Positions 42,555-54,605 are shown, counted from the stretch's first letter. The stretch is DNA of 64,000 bases from Persicaria tinctoria (GCA_037127255.1 JBANSL010000004.1:51719702-51783701); one strand, 5' to 3'. The notes: generated by a model not told the origin, from the sequence alone. Numbers and translations are program-made.

Positions 42555-44423
42555 TGTTGTAGGAGAAAATCGAGTTTAAAATATAATGAAATAGATCAAA
42601 CCAGATTCGTGCCCACGCAAATAATTACAAGACCTCCTCCTAATGTAGCAGCGGGAAGTGAGGATCGATCCTCGAGGAAGCACGTCAGCGGATCTCAGGT
42701 AGCGGAAAGATCTCAGCGAAATCGGCTAGAAGATTCCTCGATATCGAGTAAAGTACTCGATATCGACTAATCTGTCGAGTAAAATAGAAAGCAAAACGAA
42801 ACAGAAAACGAAAACCAACAGAAAGTACTCGATCTCGACAAAATCAACTCGACATCGACAAGATTTCCTCGATGTCGACAAGATCTCCTCGAAATCGACT
42901 AAAAAGCATAAACTTTAAATTGCAACCTTTCGCAAGCCAGAACACGGATTTCGACGAAATAAATCAATAAACTAAAGACTTCCAAGATCAGGGTATTAAC
43001 ACCACAACGATAACCATGCAAAATAACACATAAAAGCATAAAAGATAATGTTTTTCATCAAATAACTCTCGTTATTAACAAATAGGAATATAAAGGCTTT
43101 CGCATAAACCCTAATGGTTACTAACCCTTTTTCACATAATTAATTCAAGTTGTATTAAGATCAGTTTTGCTTCAATAACACAAACAAGGATCACCTTCAA
43201 CTCTCGCAAAAGAATCATGCTTTTAGGGATAGAAGACGAATTGCATAAAAAGCTCAAACCCTTACCGCATCACCTCACATGGCTACCGTCGGGCTCACCC
43301 CGACCCTAGAAGTGGGTGGACTACTCACTCTTCATCATCAAGAAAGACATCAATAATAAAAAGGAATAACTTTGCATTAAATAAACTAAAGAAAGCTTAC
43401 AACTGAACAAGCCAAATCCGCTTTCGCCTTTCCGACTCCTCTCGCCACAAGCTCTCTCTCTACTCTCTCTATGTAACTAATTGCCTCTGAAATTGAATGA
43501 ATGGAAATCAGCCCCTAAGGCTTTATTTATATCCTTCATTCCCTTTCTAATTAGGAAAGAAAACTATATCTATATCTAATTCTATCTACCTTTTATCTAA
43601 AGATTAAATAATGGAAATAAATAATTAAATCAACTAGGACTATATCTAATGTGGATAAAATATCTTCTCTCTTTTCTTGGTAGCACTTGATAGAATTTCA
43701 TCTCGAAGATATCACCATTAGACATTGGATAGAACCTTAACAAGACTCAGATATCTCGACGTCGGTCACTGGGGATTCCTCGATATCGAGTAGAATTCCT
43801 CGATATCGACTAGCACTTTTCTCGTCTTCTGCTCTACAGCTCGATTTCGGCATTCAGGAAAGCACATCGACTTGGGTTTTTCCTCGACATCGAGTAAATT
43901 CCTCGGTATCGAGTAACACTTTCAGCTTCCAGCTTCACTTGTCGACTCCTAGTGCTCAGCTTGTCGATCTCGGCTCCAAAAGTGGAAATCGACTTGGGTT
44001 TTACTCGATATCGAGTGCATTCCTCGATATCGACTAAGTTGTTCTTCTTCTTCCCTATCCTTGCTCGATTCTGGTCCACTTTGCTGGAAATCGACTTGGA
44101 TTTACTCGATATCGATAAAGTTCCTCGATATCGACCAAATTATGTTGCGTATATTTTTCCTTGCTTTCAGCTCGATTTTTCCTGGTTCCGCTGCTCCTTG
44201 ACCTTGGACTTCTGTAGCTGACTTCGATTTTTCTTCCTTTCTCTGAATTGCTGTAAATTGCTTCGATTTCTGCGAAATTAAACAAAAACTTGTGTAGATT
44301 CCATAATTTGGAAACTACGGATAAACTACATAGATTATGTACTATTCTAACCCAAATGCATGAAATGCATGCAGAAAACAATATAAAAGTAACTACAAAA
44401 CATGGCGAATTCGGCTCACATCA
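42555..44423 (-). repeat. Element F 3' LTR
   Basis: 1,869 bp; closely matches 37989-39858 and, with more differences, 54689-56566. TCGANNTCGA units lie at 42735-42900 and 43770-44140. Confidence 0.92.
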
Positions 44424-45939
44424 AACACCCCATACTTAAGCTTGCTTGTCCTCAAGCAATACTTTTAATTGTCATTCAGGGGAAGAAATCAAAACTCTCA
44501 ACATCTTAGATTCATTGTCATATGTCCCTGCAATTAATTACCATCCTCGAAAAGGTACTAGTGTCACAAATCCTTGTATGTGCAATTAAAAAGCAACATC
44601 TACTCACAAAATGAGGTTTATGCAAAACAATTATTGTGACAAAGCATTAATAATCAAGAAGACTCTAATTTAAGCTCAAATAAGGAGTAGATTGGTAGAA
44701 GGCTAAAGGTGGGCAATATTTGACAATGTGGTGCTAATGATCCGGGTAAATGGAGTATTTCCAAACTTAATTTCCACATTCCTTCTTCATAAGAATCATC
44801 ACCTTTCTCTCATTTGGTCAATTCTTTTTTTTCAATATTATGCTTTTACCTCATTAACCTCAGCACTGCCTTCTCGCGAGTCACAAACATGGGTGTCATG
44901 AATTGCCCCGGATACTTAGTGCTTTGGGCTCCTCACCTGTGTGTCCCATCTCGCCAAACTATTATCTCAGCGAGCAGGGTCGATCTACCTTTACCTCCCG
45001 AGGTGTTCGGATTTTTTTTTTCACTCATTAAAATTTCCATAATATTTTTTTTTTCAATTTCCTGCCAAACTCCAATAATGATATATAAAAACAACACAAA
45101 CACCATATATTGATCTCCATAATGTAACATCATTCTCAACATAATCTCCGGATAGGAAATAAGGTAAAGAATGGGCAATATTTAGATCATGTGGAGCATA
45201 ATATGAAATAAGGCTAAATATGGCTTTTGTGATGCATAAGAGTAGGTAAGACTAGGATATAACAATATGAACATTATATAGAAATATAAAGTCATCCATC
45301 CTCTTATCATGCAACATGTCAAAAGCAACTTCAAATTTACCTCCTTTCATGGTTTTCAAGAAATATGCACTTCATTGTGACTTCCTTTTACTAGGCAATT
45401 TCCTGCTATATCTCTAATGAATCCAATTTTGCATCGTCGAGTTCAATAAAGCTTTCATGACATTAATAAAAAAAATTCAATGGGGTTCATTTTTTTAAGT
45501 CTTTGGAAAACATGCATGTAAGCTCATAAATCAATAATGAATTCCAAACAAGCCATGTATAAGCAATTCAAGAAATAATGCCGAAATATGTCAAATAAAG
45601 CCAAATACGCATAAAGTAAGCCCTTTCCCCACCCCATACTTAAACATTACAGTGTTATCACTGTATAAAAAATAAGGGTAAAGAAAGAAACTCACTAGAC
45701 AGATGTGCAGGGCTTCAAAATATCGAGTGAAAATGTTGTTGGGCCTAGTCCGAATTTAGCTTGCTTCTATCCCCATGGACCTGAAAAGTGTAGAAGAGAA
45801 ATACCCACAATAGAAAAACTAAAACTTCAAAACCAAAAAAAAAACAAACAAAAGCAACAATGTCCAAAAATCCCAAAAATAAATGTCTATTTACAAGCTC
45901 TAGATTTTATAGTCGCTAGGCCGACTTTCTCCATGAAGC
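44424..45939 (-). other. Element F 3' non-coding region
   Basis: Polypurine tract at 44424-44440 (minus TTAAGTATGGGGTGTT), internal polypurine-like box at 45621-45643, hairpin-forming segments between. No coding seen. Confidence 0.7.
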
Positions 45940-46725
45940 TCAAGGTGGCATTTGTAGGGCCCATGTATCTTGGGCTTCAAATAGGACCCCATTCTTGTCC
46001 ATCAGTTGTAGTCCCCCTGAATGGATCTTGTTTACCATGAAAGGCACCATGTTTTTCTCGTTGAATTTGTTAGGAAACCAATGATCTTTTGATTTGGAAA
46101 CATAGAACTTATCTCCAACTTCATACTCCTTAGGCTTATCATTGGAAATCCTACATAAGCGCACATACCATGGCAAACCTCTCCCATGTATAGATAGATC
46201 TTTAATGGAAATAGGAGAAGAAGGATCCATACCTTGGCTTACCTTCGCAGAATTGGATTCGGGGACCTCGGTGTTCGGTCGATTTTGAGTAATAGTACTC
46301 GATATCGAGGAGTTGTGCTCTTCTGGTGGGCTGCTGGTCGAGGAAGGATAAGTCGAGGATGAAGATTTTTGGTCGATATCGACCAAATTGGTCGATGTCG
46401 AGGAGTCCTTGGCTTCCAGTGGATTGCTCGTCGAGGGAGGAGAAGTTGAGGACGTAGGTGTTTGGTCGATGTCGACCAAATTCCTTGATGTCGAGGAGTC
46501 CTTGGTTCCAATAGAGTGCTCGACGAAGCTGTTGTTGGTGGAGGGCTTTGATTTTGGTCGATGTCAACCAAATTCCTCGATGTCGAGGAATTCTGGTCGA
46601 CTTCGACCCCATACTTGCATCCTGCCAAGGCATTCGAGAAATTAATTAGTCGACGTCGACTTACCTTGGTCGATGTCGAGCAGATCATCTGTGTCGTCGT
46701 TCAGGATGGTCATGATCTTCTCCAC
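45940..46725 (-). CDS. C-terminal ORF of element F (motif-coded linker plus integrase-tail-like domain)
   Basis: The longest frame starts at Met 46479 (179 residues). The N-terminal half repeats VDID/SSTS words encoded by TCGANNTCGA motifs. The C-terminal half reads EYEVGDKFYVSKSKDHWFP, NMVPFMVNKIHSGGLQL and MDKNGVLFEAQ. This lines up loosely with element B's [18 protein letters not shown] ... [17 protein letters not shown], the C-terminal barrel of gypsy integrase. If so, F descends from an element whose RT-to-integrase part was removed. The resemblance is weak and needs a profile search. Confidence 0.5.
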
Positions 46726-47574
46726 TTAGGCTTCCATATCCCTCTTTTCTAGCTCTTCAGGAGTCATATTTCTTACCTTAGGCTCCCCGCAAGTAATGTA
46801 ACCAGCTGATATAGATTTTACCTCTTCCATGGGACCTGTATGCCTTCCAGTTTTATTAAAGGAATACTCAATTACCTCATCGCTGATGTTGAAAGCGAGT
46901 ACTCCCTTCCTTATGCCTATGTTTGCATCCATCGTCGCCAAGAAGGGCCTTCCTAGAATAATTGGACAAACAGGGTCCTCCACCACATCAATAACTATAA
47001 ACTCAGTAGGGACAAAGAACTTACCTACTTGCACTGGCACATTGTCCACCATGCCTGTTGGTATGACCACCGTGTTGTTTTCCATATAAAGCTTAGCATC
47101 CACAAGCTCTAGGGCCCCTATCTTAATCTTGGACCATATTGTTAAAGGCATTATACTCACACTAACCCCAAGATCACATAAAGCATTGAATTTATATTGA
47201 CCAAATCCAATAGTTATAGCAAACTTACCTTGATCTGGCCTTTTCTCAAGAACGTCCATCTGGCTGCACTCATCTGTGATCTCAGCCATTGACCGCTTTT
47301 TGTTTAAGATCTCCTTGAGGAACTTGACATATTATGGCATTTCATTAAGAGGTTCTGTGAAGGGTATGGTGACATTGAGCCTCTGAAGCATCTTGATGAA
47401 TTGCTGAAATTTCTTCTTTCCTGGATCCTTTGAAGATTTTGTTGGGAAAGGCAACTTGTTTTTCTATTTCGGGGCTAGAACAGATGTCGGAGGTCTTGCA
47501 GCTTTCTCGACATCGACAAGATTCTTCTCGATATCGACCAGTTTCCTCGATGTCGAGTTGCTGGGCTGTGCAGA
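46726..47574 (-). pseudogene. gag-protease linker and protease of element F
   Basis: 46726-47289 is open (187 residues): MAEITDECSQMDVLEKRPD, then CDLGVSVSIMP (A to V after the DLG), VGKFFVPTEF, GRPFLATMDANIGI, ending KRDMEA. It matches D's protease closely. Upstream a TAA interrupts the conserved MPSYVKFLKEIL segment near 47335. TCGA motif units occur at 47500-47560. Aspartic protease would process gag; this copy is cut from its gag by that stop and by element G. Confidence 0.85.
47570..47574. other. target-site duplication (GCAGA), left copy, of element G
   Basis: GCAGA before TGATAGCATGC matches GCAGA at 53014-53018 after the 3' LTR end. It splits F's gag-protease linker. Confidence 0.85.
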
Positions 47575-49016
47575 TGATAGCATGCATTTAGGTTGGCATA
47601 ATAGGTTGCATTTAACGCAGTTAAGATGCGCATCATGCATGATTTATGTAGAATTTGCATATTTGCTCTCTATGTTGGTGGAGTCGGAATCTACATGTTT
47701 TTAGTGATTATTTCAGGTAACTGAGGATCCGAGAAGGAGAAATGGGTTGATGATGCATTAAGATGAGGAAGTCTAGTTGATCGAAGAAGCTTAAATGAAT
47801 ATCTAAAGAGGTCTTGAGAAGAAGAAGCGAGCCTAAACGAAGAATAAGTCTGGAGAAGTTGTCGCCAAACATGCTGAACTTGTTTTGCACTTTCTGGACG
47901 CCTCGGTTGTCCGATTGACTATTATGACCATGCGTTGGAAAGCTCTTTCAGAAAGCTACAACTTTCATGTTGACAACAAGTACAAATTCAAGACTTATTT
48001 TCCGTGAAAGACCAATGCAGCGGCCTCAGCATGTGTGCCACGGCCGCCGCCAGTGAGGATGCTGCGGGTTGGAGGAAGTTGCTGGTGCCGCGGCCGCAGC
48101 ATATGCCACGGCCGCAGCACGGGTAGTCAGCGACGCCGTTTTGTTTTTAAAAAACCCTAGTTTTATGTTTTTGGTTTGAGGGCCGACTTGGATTGTTTAT
48201 AAGGCTGATTTTAGTTATTTTTCTAGTACTTCTATGCTACTCTACGTTCTATTAGACAATTGGAGAGAGAGAGAGAGCAATGTTCGCCATGGGCGGCTAA
48301 ACTCTCTTCGTTCTGCCTTCAATTTGAAGCTTTATTTGGATTGATTGTGAGTTTCTAATTCTTGTTCCTTATTTCCTATATTCAATGCTTCAACTTCTTT
48401 GTGCTTGATTGTTTATTGTTTTGTTCTATCTTGTCTGGCCAACTTGTTAGATCAATTCAATTGCTATGGTTTTGTAGATTCTTGATTGCGAACCTTAACC
48501 CAAGTAGCAAACTTATCCCTTTAGGGCTGATTGAACCAATTGGATGGTTAGGACGTTGGATGTGTTGTTAAATCTCTCTTTAGGGACTGCAAATACCTTG
48601 GTTAATCTCTGAACATAAAGCTATCAATTGGGTTAAATCCTTCTTTAGGAATTGTTCGATTGATAAGGGTTTCTAGGACTGATTGGACTAGTAACTATAT
48701 TAGGTCGGGAAAAGGGCATTCATAGGAAGACTAAAAGGACAAGAGGAAGTTAGAATATCAATTCAACCAAATAAAGTGGATAGTTGTAGGTAGATCGATC
48801 TTCTCTAAATTGTTTTACATCAACTTGTTTATAGTTTATTTTGTTTTCTTTCTCATTTCAATCACCCAAAAACCCCCCTTTCTACTAATTGGTAAATACA
48901 CATTGCTGAGAAATACTTGATTCTCTGTGGGATCGACCTCTTACTTGCTTGGTATACTAGTTTGTAGGTTTGAGTTTTATTTTGATACGGTTTACGCGAC
49001 TACAAATCGTTCATCA
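47575..49016 (+). repeat. Element G 5' LTR
   Basis: TGATAGCATGC ... TTCATCA. A motif cluster at 48015-48130 contains GCCGCGGCCGCAGCA-like units. TTTATAAGG at 48196-48204 is a likely promoter box. It shares the LTR layout of A/B (a stretch ending GGGATCGACCTCTTACTTGC) but not their sequence. Confidence 0.93.
48015..48130 (+). repeat. GCCGCGGCCGC-type motif cluster in G's LTR
   Basis: Five units resembling TGCCRCGGCCGC(A/C)GC at about 48010, 48035, 48088 and 48105 onward. The 3' LTR has the same set at 52022-52130 with several A/G changes at CpG sites. Confidence 0.8.
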
Positions 49017-49019
49017 AAT

Positions 49020-49037
49020 TGGCGTTGTTGCCGAATA
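49020..49037 (+). other. primer-binding site of element G
   Basis: TGGCGTTGTTGCCGAATA, three bases after the LTR end. It is a diverged form of the tRNA-Asp type site of A, D and E. Confidence 0.75.
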
Positions 49038-49145
49038 ATCAATTCTATTTCTTTGTTTTGTGCATTTATTGATTTTGGTGCATATATTTAACCCGTTGTG
49101 AACCTATCTTACGATTCACGAAACCCTTGCTACTAACTTTTTAAG

Positions 49146-49800
49146 ATGTTGAGATTGTTGCAGTTTGAAGGTGAGAACTTTCACCAATATTTCACTAGAT
49201 TGCATGAGTATGTTAACGACCTTGGTTCATGAGGTTATCAATATGTTGTACGGGAGATGTGTGATTGCATATTTGATGGGATGAATGTTGAAACACAGAA
49301 TCTTGCTAAGTCCATGAGTAATGGAGGCCTATTGGATATGGGACTCTTTGAGATTTGGGATTTTTTCTAACAACATGAGTCGACGGGTTGAGCGGGAAGT
49401 ATCAATCTGACCTCTCACACAAGTGTTGCAGCAGTTGGAAGAAGAAAAAAATGAGCCGAATCGGAAAATTGGAGGAAGAAATGTGTCGTTGTAAAAACTT
49501 GGAGGAACAGATGAGCCAACTCATTCAAATTTTAAGTGCAAAAGGTGAGAAAGAAAGGAGCTTCGAAGAAGAAAAGGAGGAATTGATTGTAGACAATGAT
49601 CGTGTCTTCGACGATGGAGAAGATGGTCTAGTGCTTCCTGACTTGGAATCTCATGAGTCGACACACAAGGTTACATGTGATGTGTCTCCTACTCCATCTG
49701 CAACATCCATTCTGAGCTTGCCCATTGATGAACCAAGAGGTAACAAATGTAAACTTTGGCAATTTTGAAGGTAATGGTGATTATGTTGATCCTTTTGATT
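49146..49800 (+). pseudogene. gag remnant of element G
   Basis: 49146-49370 reads MLRLLQFEGENFHQYFTRLH, then a TGA, VVREMCDCIFDGMNVETQNLAKSM and NGGLLDMGLFEIWDFF before a stop. This is the late part of an Athila-type gag core (F.QY..R.., then (Y/F)DG(L/M)N). 49388-49768 is an open frame of 126 residues, glutamate-rich and coiled-coil-like (GKLEEEMCRCKNLEEQMSQL), matching the post-gag linker. No zinc knuckle or protease follows. Confidence 0.65.
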
Positions 49801-49924
49801 GATATTTTAAAAAGCCAACAGCGGAAATGTGCTGGTGGTATCATATTCCTTCTGCAGAGATTCTGATAGATAAGATCTTGAGATTGAGAATAAGTCAGGC
49901 TAATGACATTAAAGAAATGCGCTT

Positions 49925-49942
49925 CTCGGGAGGCAACCCGAG
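49925..49942 (+). other. conserved post-pol hairpin in element G, abutting GTAAGT
   Basis: CTCGGG-AGGCAA-CCCGAG followed directly by GTAAGTTTT, a strong splice-donor-like sequence. It lies after IKEMRFSGGNPR-like residual coding, although pol itself is deleted. Confidence 0.65.
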
Positions 49943-51562
49943 GTAAGTTTTCTAATTTAGTTATTTCAATTCCTAGTTAGCTAGTTTTCTTTTCAAAAAA
50001 TTAGGTTTCCCATTAGTCATTTGATAGTTGTTTTTGGTTTGGGATAGACTAAGCTTTCAGGATAGACCACCGACATCCTCAGATCCGACCTATAGATACC
50101 TATCCACCACATTCATCTTTTCCTCTATGTTTTTTTTTTGTCTTTTATGTTTCATTGAGGACAATGAAAGGTTGAAGTGTGGGGGAGGGATTACATTGCA
50201 TATTGATAGAGTTTGCATATCATGTTTAGGTATGTTATCATGTTTATTTATGTCTTCATATTTATTTTTATTCATATATTGCATTTGAAAAAAAAATCCA
50301 AAAATATCATGCATTGCATTTAGGTGTTATTAAAGATACCCATTTTGGTTTAGTTTGTCCTCTAATTTATTTTTATGATCTTATTGCATAAATCCCATGA
50401 TTTGATTGAATTGCTTGAAAATGATTTTTGAAGCATGATTTGATAATATAATTGAGCAAGTATGGTTCATAGTTGAGGTTAAATTGAAATCTATATATAT
50501 AACCCTTGTGAGTTTTGATTTTGGCCTTATAGGGACTTTACATATTATTCCCTTTTGCTTTTATTATTTTATTATACTCTTCATATGCTTGTTTTTCATG
50601 ACCGTATTGCACATGTTTGTTGCTTGTGAATTTCAAATGATTGAGGCATGTTTTCTTTAGCCATAGTATACCTTATCTACCCTTTGCATTATCCTTTGCT
50701 TGAAGCCCATCTAAGCCTTAAAGCCTTTTTTTTTATAGCTCCACAAAAATATATCATAGCCAATGATTAACTTGACCCTATTCGGGAATTAGGAGGAAAA
50801 TTGGTGAAAAATCTTTATGTTGGAGTTGCTTTGAGTGGAGATGATGTATGTATGGTTGTGCATTGTGAGAGGCATAGCCGAAATAAGGTAACCCTTCTTG
50901 CATAATAGAGATGACTTATTACTAGGGACCTAAGGAGGATAAAATTCACTTAGGAGTAAAAGTCTAGTAAGCTTGGACCTAGGGAGAAAAAAATTAACCT
51001 AGGGGCAAAAGTAAGCATAAAAGAAAATAAAAGAAGTCATCATAATGAAAAAATGCATGAGTTGTATGGCTATTGAAATCGAAGAGTTCTTATTGATGTG
51101 TATTGGAGTTTATGTTATTGGAATGGTTTGCGAAGTATGGAAGTTTTGGTGTTGTTCTGGTTGGTTGTTGTTCTTTTTTTCCCGGATTTTTAGCACCACA
51201 AGCCTAAATATTTTTCATGCCTTATGTTCCTACCAAAGCCCCATTACAACCCTATAAAAGTGCTCATGATGTTGTTTGCAAGTGATGACTTTCACGATGT
51301 ATAGAGCATTTTGGATTTAGTTGAGAGTTGGACTTTAAAGCCTAAACACATGAGAGCTTGAGTGAAACACATTATCCCGGTGAGGTTGGATTAAATTTTC
51401 CTTTACTATTGGATCGCTCACATATTTGATAGGATATTTGTTCTCTTATTCATATGTTTCCTATTGCTTGATGTTGCTTTTATAAAATTATAGCATGAAA
51501 ATCTTATTTGTGGGATGATTAATTCTATATTTGTTTTTCATTGCTTGAGGACAAGAAAAAGC
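49943..51562 (+). other. non-coding spacer of element G
   Basis: The internal polypurine-like box (50173-50190, GAAGTGTGGGGGAGGG after ATTGAGGACAATG) is followed by AT-rich DNA. Paired hairpins occur: CCTAAG/CTTAGG (50929-50934 and 50949-50954) and CCTAGG/CCTAGG (50978-50983 and 50998-51003). No credible coding. Confidence 0.65.
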
Positions 51563-51579
51563 TTAAGTGTGGGGGAGTT
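51563..51579 (+). promoter_or_regulatory. polypurine tract of element G
   Basis: TTAAGTGTGGGGGAGTT directly before the LTR start, preceded by TTGAGGACAAG. Confidence 0.8.
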
Positions 51580-53013
51580 TGATAGCATGCATTTAGGTAG
51601 GCATAATAGGTTGCATTTAACTTAGTTAAGATGCATATCATGCATGATTTAAGTAGAATTTGCATATTTGCTCTCTATGTTGGTGGAGTCGGAATCTACA
51701 CGTTTTTATTGATTATTTCAGCTAACTGTGGATCCGAGAAGGAGAAATGGGTTGATGTTGCATTAATATGAGGAAGTCTAGTTGATCGAAGAAGCTTAAA
51801 TGAATATCTAAAGAGGTCATGAGAAGAAGTAGCGAGCCTAAACGAAGAATAAGTCTGCAGAAGTTGTCGCCAGACATGCTGAGCTTGTTTTGCACTTTTT
51901 TGAGGGCTCGGTTGTCCGATTGACTATTATGACCATGCGTTAGAAAGCTCTTTCAGAAAGCTACAACTTTTCTTTTGACAACAGAGCAAATTCAAAACTG
52001 ATTTTCCGTGAAAGACCAATGCAGCGGCCTTAGCATGTGTGCCGCGGCCGCCGCCAGTGAGGATGCTGCTGGTTGGAGGAAGTTGTTGGTGCCGCGGCCG
52101 TAGCATATGCCGCGGCCGCAGCACCGGTTGTCAGCGACGCCGTTTTGTTTTAAAAAACCCTAATTTTATGTTTTTGGTTTGAGGGCCGACTTAGATTGTT
52201 TATAAGGCTGATTTTAGTTATTTTTCTAGTACTTCTATGCTACTCTACGTTCTATCAGACAATTGGAGAGAGAGCGATGCTTGCCATGGGCGGCTAAACT
52301 CTCTTCGTTCTGCCTACAATTTGAAGCTTTATTTGGAATGATTGTGAGTTTCTAATTCTTGTTCCTTATTTCCTATATTCAATGCTTCAACTTCTTTATG
52401 CTTGATTGTTTATTGTTTTGTTCTATCTTGTTTGGCCAACTTGTTAGATCAATTCAATTGCTAGGGTTTTGTAGATTCCTGATTGCGAACCTTAACCCAA
52501 GTAGCAAACTTATCCCTTTAGGGCTGATTGAACCAATTGGATGGGTAGGAAGTTGGATGTGTTGTTAAATCTCTCTTTAGGGACTGCAATTACCTTGGTT
52601 AATCTCTGAACTTAAAGCTATCAATTGGGTTAAATCCTTCTTTAGGGATTGTTCGATTGATAAGGGTTTCTAGGACTGATTGGACTAGTAACTATATTAG
52701 GTCGGGACAAGGGCATTCATAGGAAGGCTAAAAGGACAAGAGGAAGTTACAATATCAATTCAACCAAATAAAGTGGATAGTTGTATGTAGATTGATCTTC
52801 TCTAAATTGTTTTGCATTAACTTGTTTATAGTTTATTTTGTTTTCTTTCTCATTTCAATAACCCAAAACCCCCCCTTTCTACTAATTGGTAAATACACAT
52901 TGCTAAGAAATACTTGATTCTTTGTGGGATCGACCTCTTACTTGCTTGCTATACTAGTTTGTAGGTTTGAGTTTTATTTTGATACAGTTTTCGCGACTAA
53001 AAATCGTTCACCA
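51580..53013 (+). repeat. Element G 3' LTR
   Basis: TGATAGCATGC ... TTCACCA, matching 47575-49016. GCAGA follows. Confidence 0.93.
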
Positions 53014-53018
53014 GCAGA

Positions 53019-54605
53019 CGAATCATGGCCCAGTTTTTCCTCGACATCGAGTTGACTTTCCTCGATATCGACCATGTTTTGGTCGACATCGACTTGTTTT
53101 TCGTCGATATCGAGTTGTTGTTCAGCTATGTCTTGCTGTTTTCCGACTTCTGGCTCGCGTAGTTGGTGCCCGCTCCTGAGTTTTACGGCTGTATGTGTCC
53201 GATCTTCCCTTTGGGATTGGGCTCAGAAGATCCAAGGAATGTACCCCACTGTCTGTGGACGCCTGCTGCTAGTTGGCCAATCTGTGTATCAATTGATTTC
53301 CTTCAGACATCGATTTCTCCAAGTTTTGTATTGATGTTCTGGAACTGATTGTTGATGGTGCCCTGATTCCGGCTCATTTCGTCAAGGATAAGCTGTAAGT
53401 CATCCTTCCGCTGGTCTCTTTCTAGATGTCCTGGAGCTCTGTATGGAGGGAGGGTTCCTAGGGGCACCTTGGTTCCATTGTGGTTGCTGAAACCTTTGCT
53501 CCCCCATATAGCGATTGGGACCCCCTGTGTAACCTACCTCTTCGTGGTTTTCTGCCCTCCTGACTTGCTCTGTGTGTGGGCACTCAGTAGTGGTGTGCCG
53601 CTGTGATCCGCATTCGATGCAGGGCTGGTTGACAGAAAGATACTTGACTTGCTTGAGGAGCTTGCGATTCTAATCTCTGTAGTACTGCTCCTTGACATCC
53701 GGGTCAATCTCCTTAGAAGGCTCATAGAGGGGCATGGATGGGGCTGGCCTGACGTAGGCATTCTCATCACAGTTTATTGGAGTCCCATACTTGTTGCCGT
53801 AGTTGGTCAGCTTGTAGAGGGTAGCCCATGCGTCAGCTGGCGGCATTGTCAGATACTCATAATGAGTATACGTGTTGATCCCATCCTTAGTGGCCAGGTC
53901 AAGAGAATTGAAGAAGATCTCCTGAACGATGCAGGGTTGATGTCCATGTGTAGGGCAGGATCGCAGTAGATCCTTATATCATTCCCATGCTTTTGCCAGC
54001 GGCTCCCTAGGCTTCTGGTTGAAAGTTGTAATCTTCTAGCGAAGGGGCACTGTCTTGGTAGGAGGGAAGAATTTGTTGAGAAATTTCTACCTTACTCCAG
54101 CCCATGTTGTGAGGGATCGTGGACGGAGACCTTCAAGCCACTTCAATGTTGGGCCAGCAAGAGACCATCGAAAGGCCTTCATCATGACATATTCCAAAGT
54201 GGTACCTTCAGCAAGAGTACGACACATATCAGTAAAGTTGGTAATATGTTCAAGAGGACATTCATTAAATCTACCAAAGAAAGCATTATTTTTAATTTCA
54301 ATCAGGAAAGGAGTGCGAATTTCAAAATTATTTTCAAGGATTAGAATGGCTAATTCCGGCACGACGAGAGTCGGGTGCATGTAATCCTCTGCAATGGTAG
54401 GATATTGGGCAGCTTCTTGTGTAGTGCGTGCTCTTTCAGTGGTGAGAGCAATATCCTTGGCTTCTAACTAAGCTCGAAGCCTCTGTATCAGCTGTTCCTG
54501 TGTTTCTGCGGCCGCCATGCCTCTTTTTAATTTAGCGTGGATGTGTATAAGGCGTTCTGGATCGTCTAAGGCGTCACACTCATGTGTTTGACCAGAACGA
54601 CGCAT
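53019..54605 (-). pseudogene. gag of element F
   Basis: The start Met is at 54605 (MRRSGQT, as in D). 54087-54380 is an open block with MHPTLVVPELAIL, FNECPLEHITNFTDMCRTLAEG and KWLEGL. The zinc knuckle (CIECGSQRHTTTECPH wording) lies near 53575-53620. TCGA motif units at 53035-53120 encode the linker as in D. Lesions include a TAG near 54470, frameshifts around 53530-53770, and the G insertion at the left edge. It aligns with D's gag throughout. Confidence 0.82.

Larger units (their letters stand above)
41689..46248. repeat. 4.56-kb tandem duplication, copy 2
   Basis: Second copy of 37122-41683, joined to the first by TTTGG (41684-41688). Its right border at 46248 continues directly into the rest of element F, so this copy is the one still attached to F. 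Confidence 0.93.
47575..53013 (+). mobile_element. Element G: near-complete non-autonomous LTR retrotransposon
   Basis: LTRs 47575-49016 (1,442 bp) and 51580-53013 (1,434 bp), GCAGA duplications, primer-binding site and polypurine tract are all present. The internal 2.56 kb has a degraded gag and no protease, RT or integrase. The two LTRs differ at a modest number of positions and small indels, so it is one of the younger insertions in the window. Confidence 0.93.
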
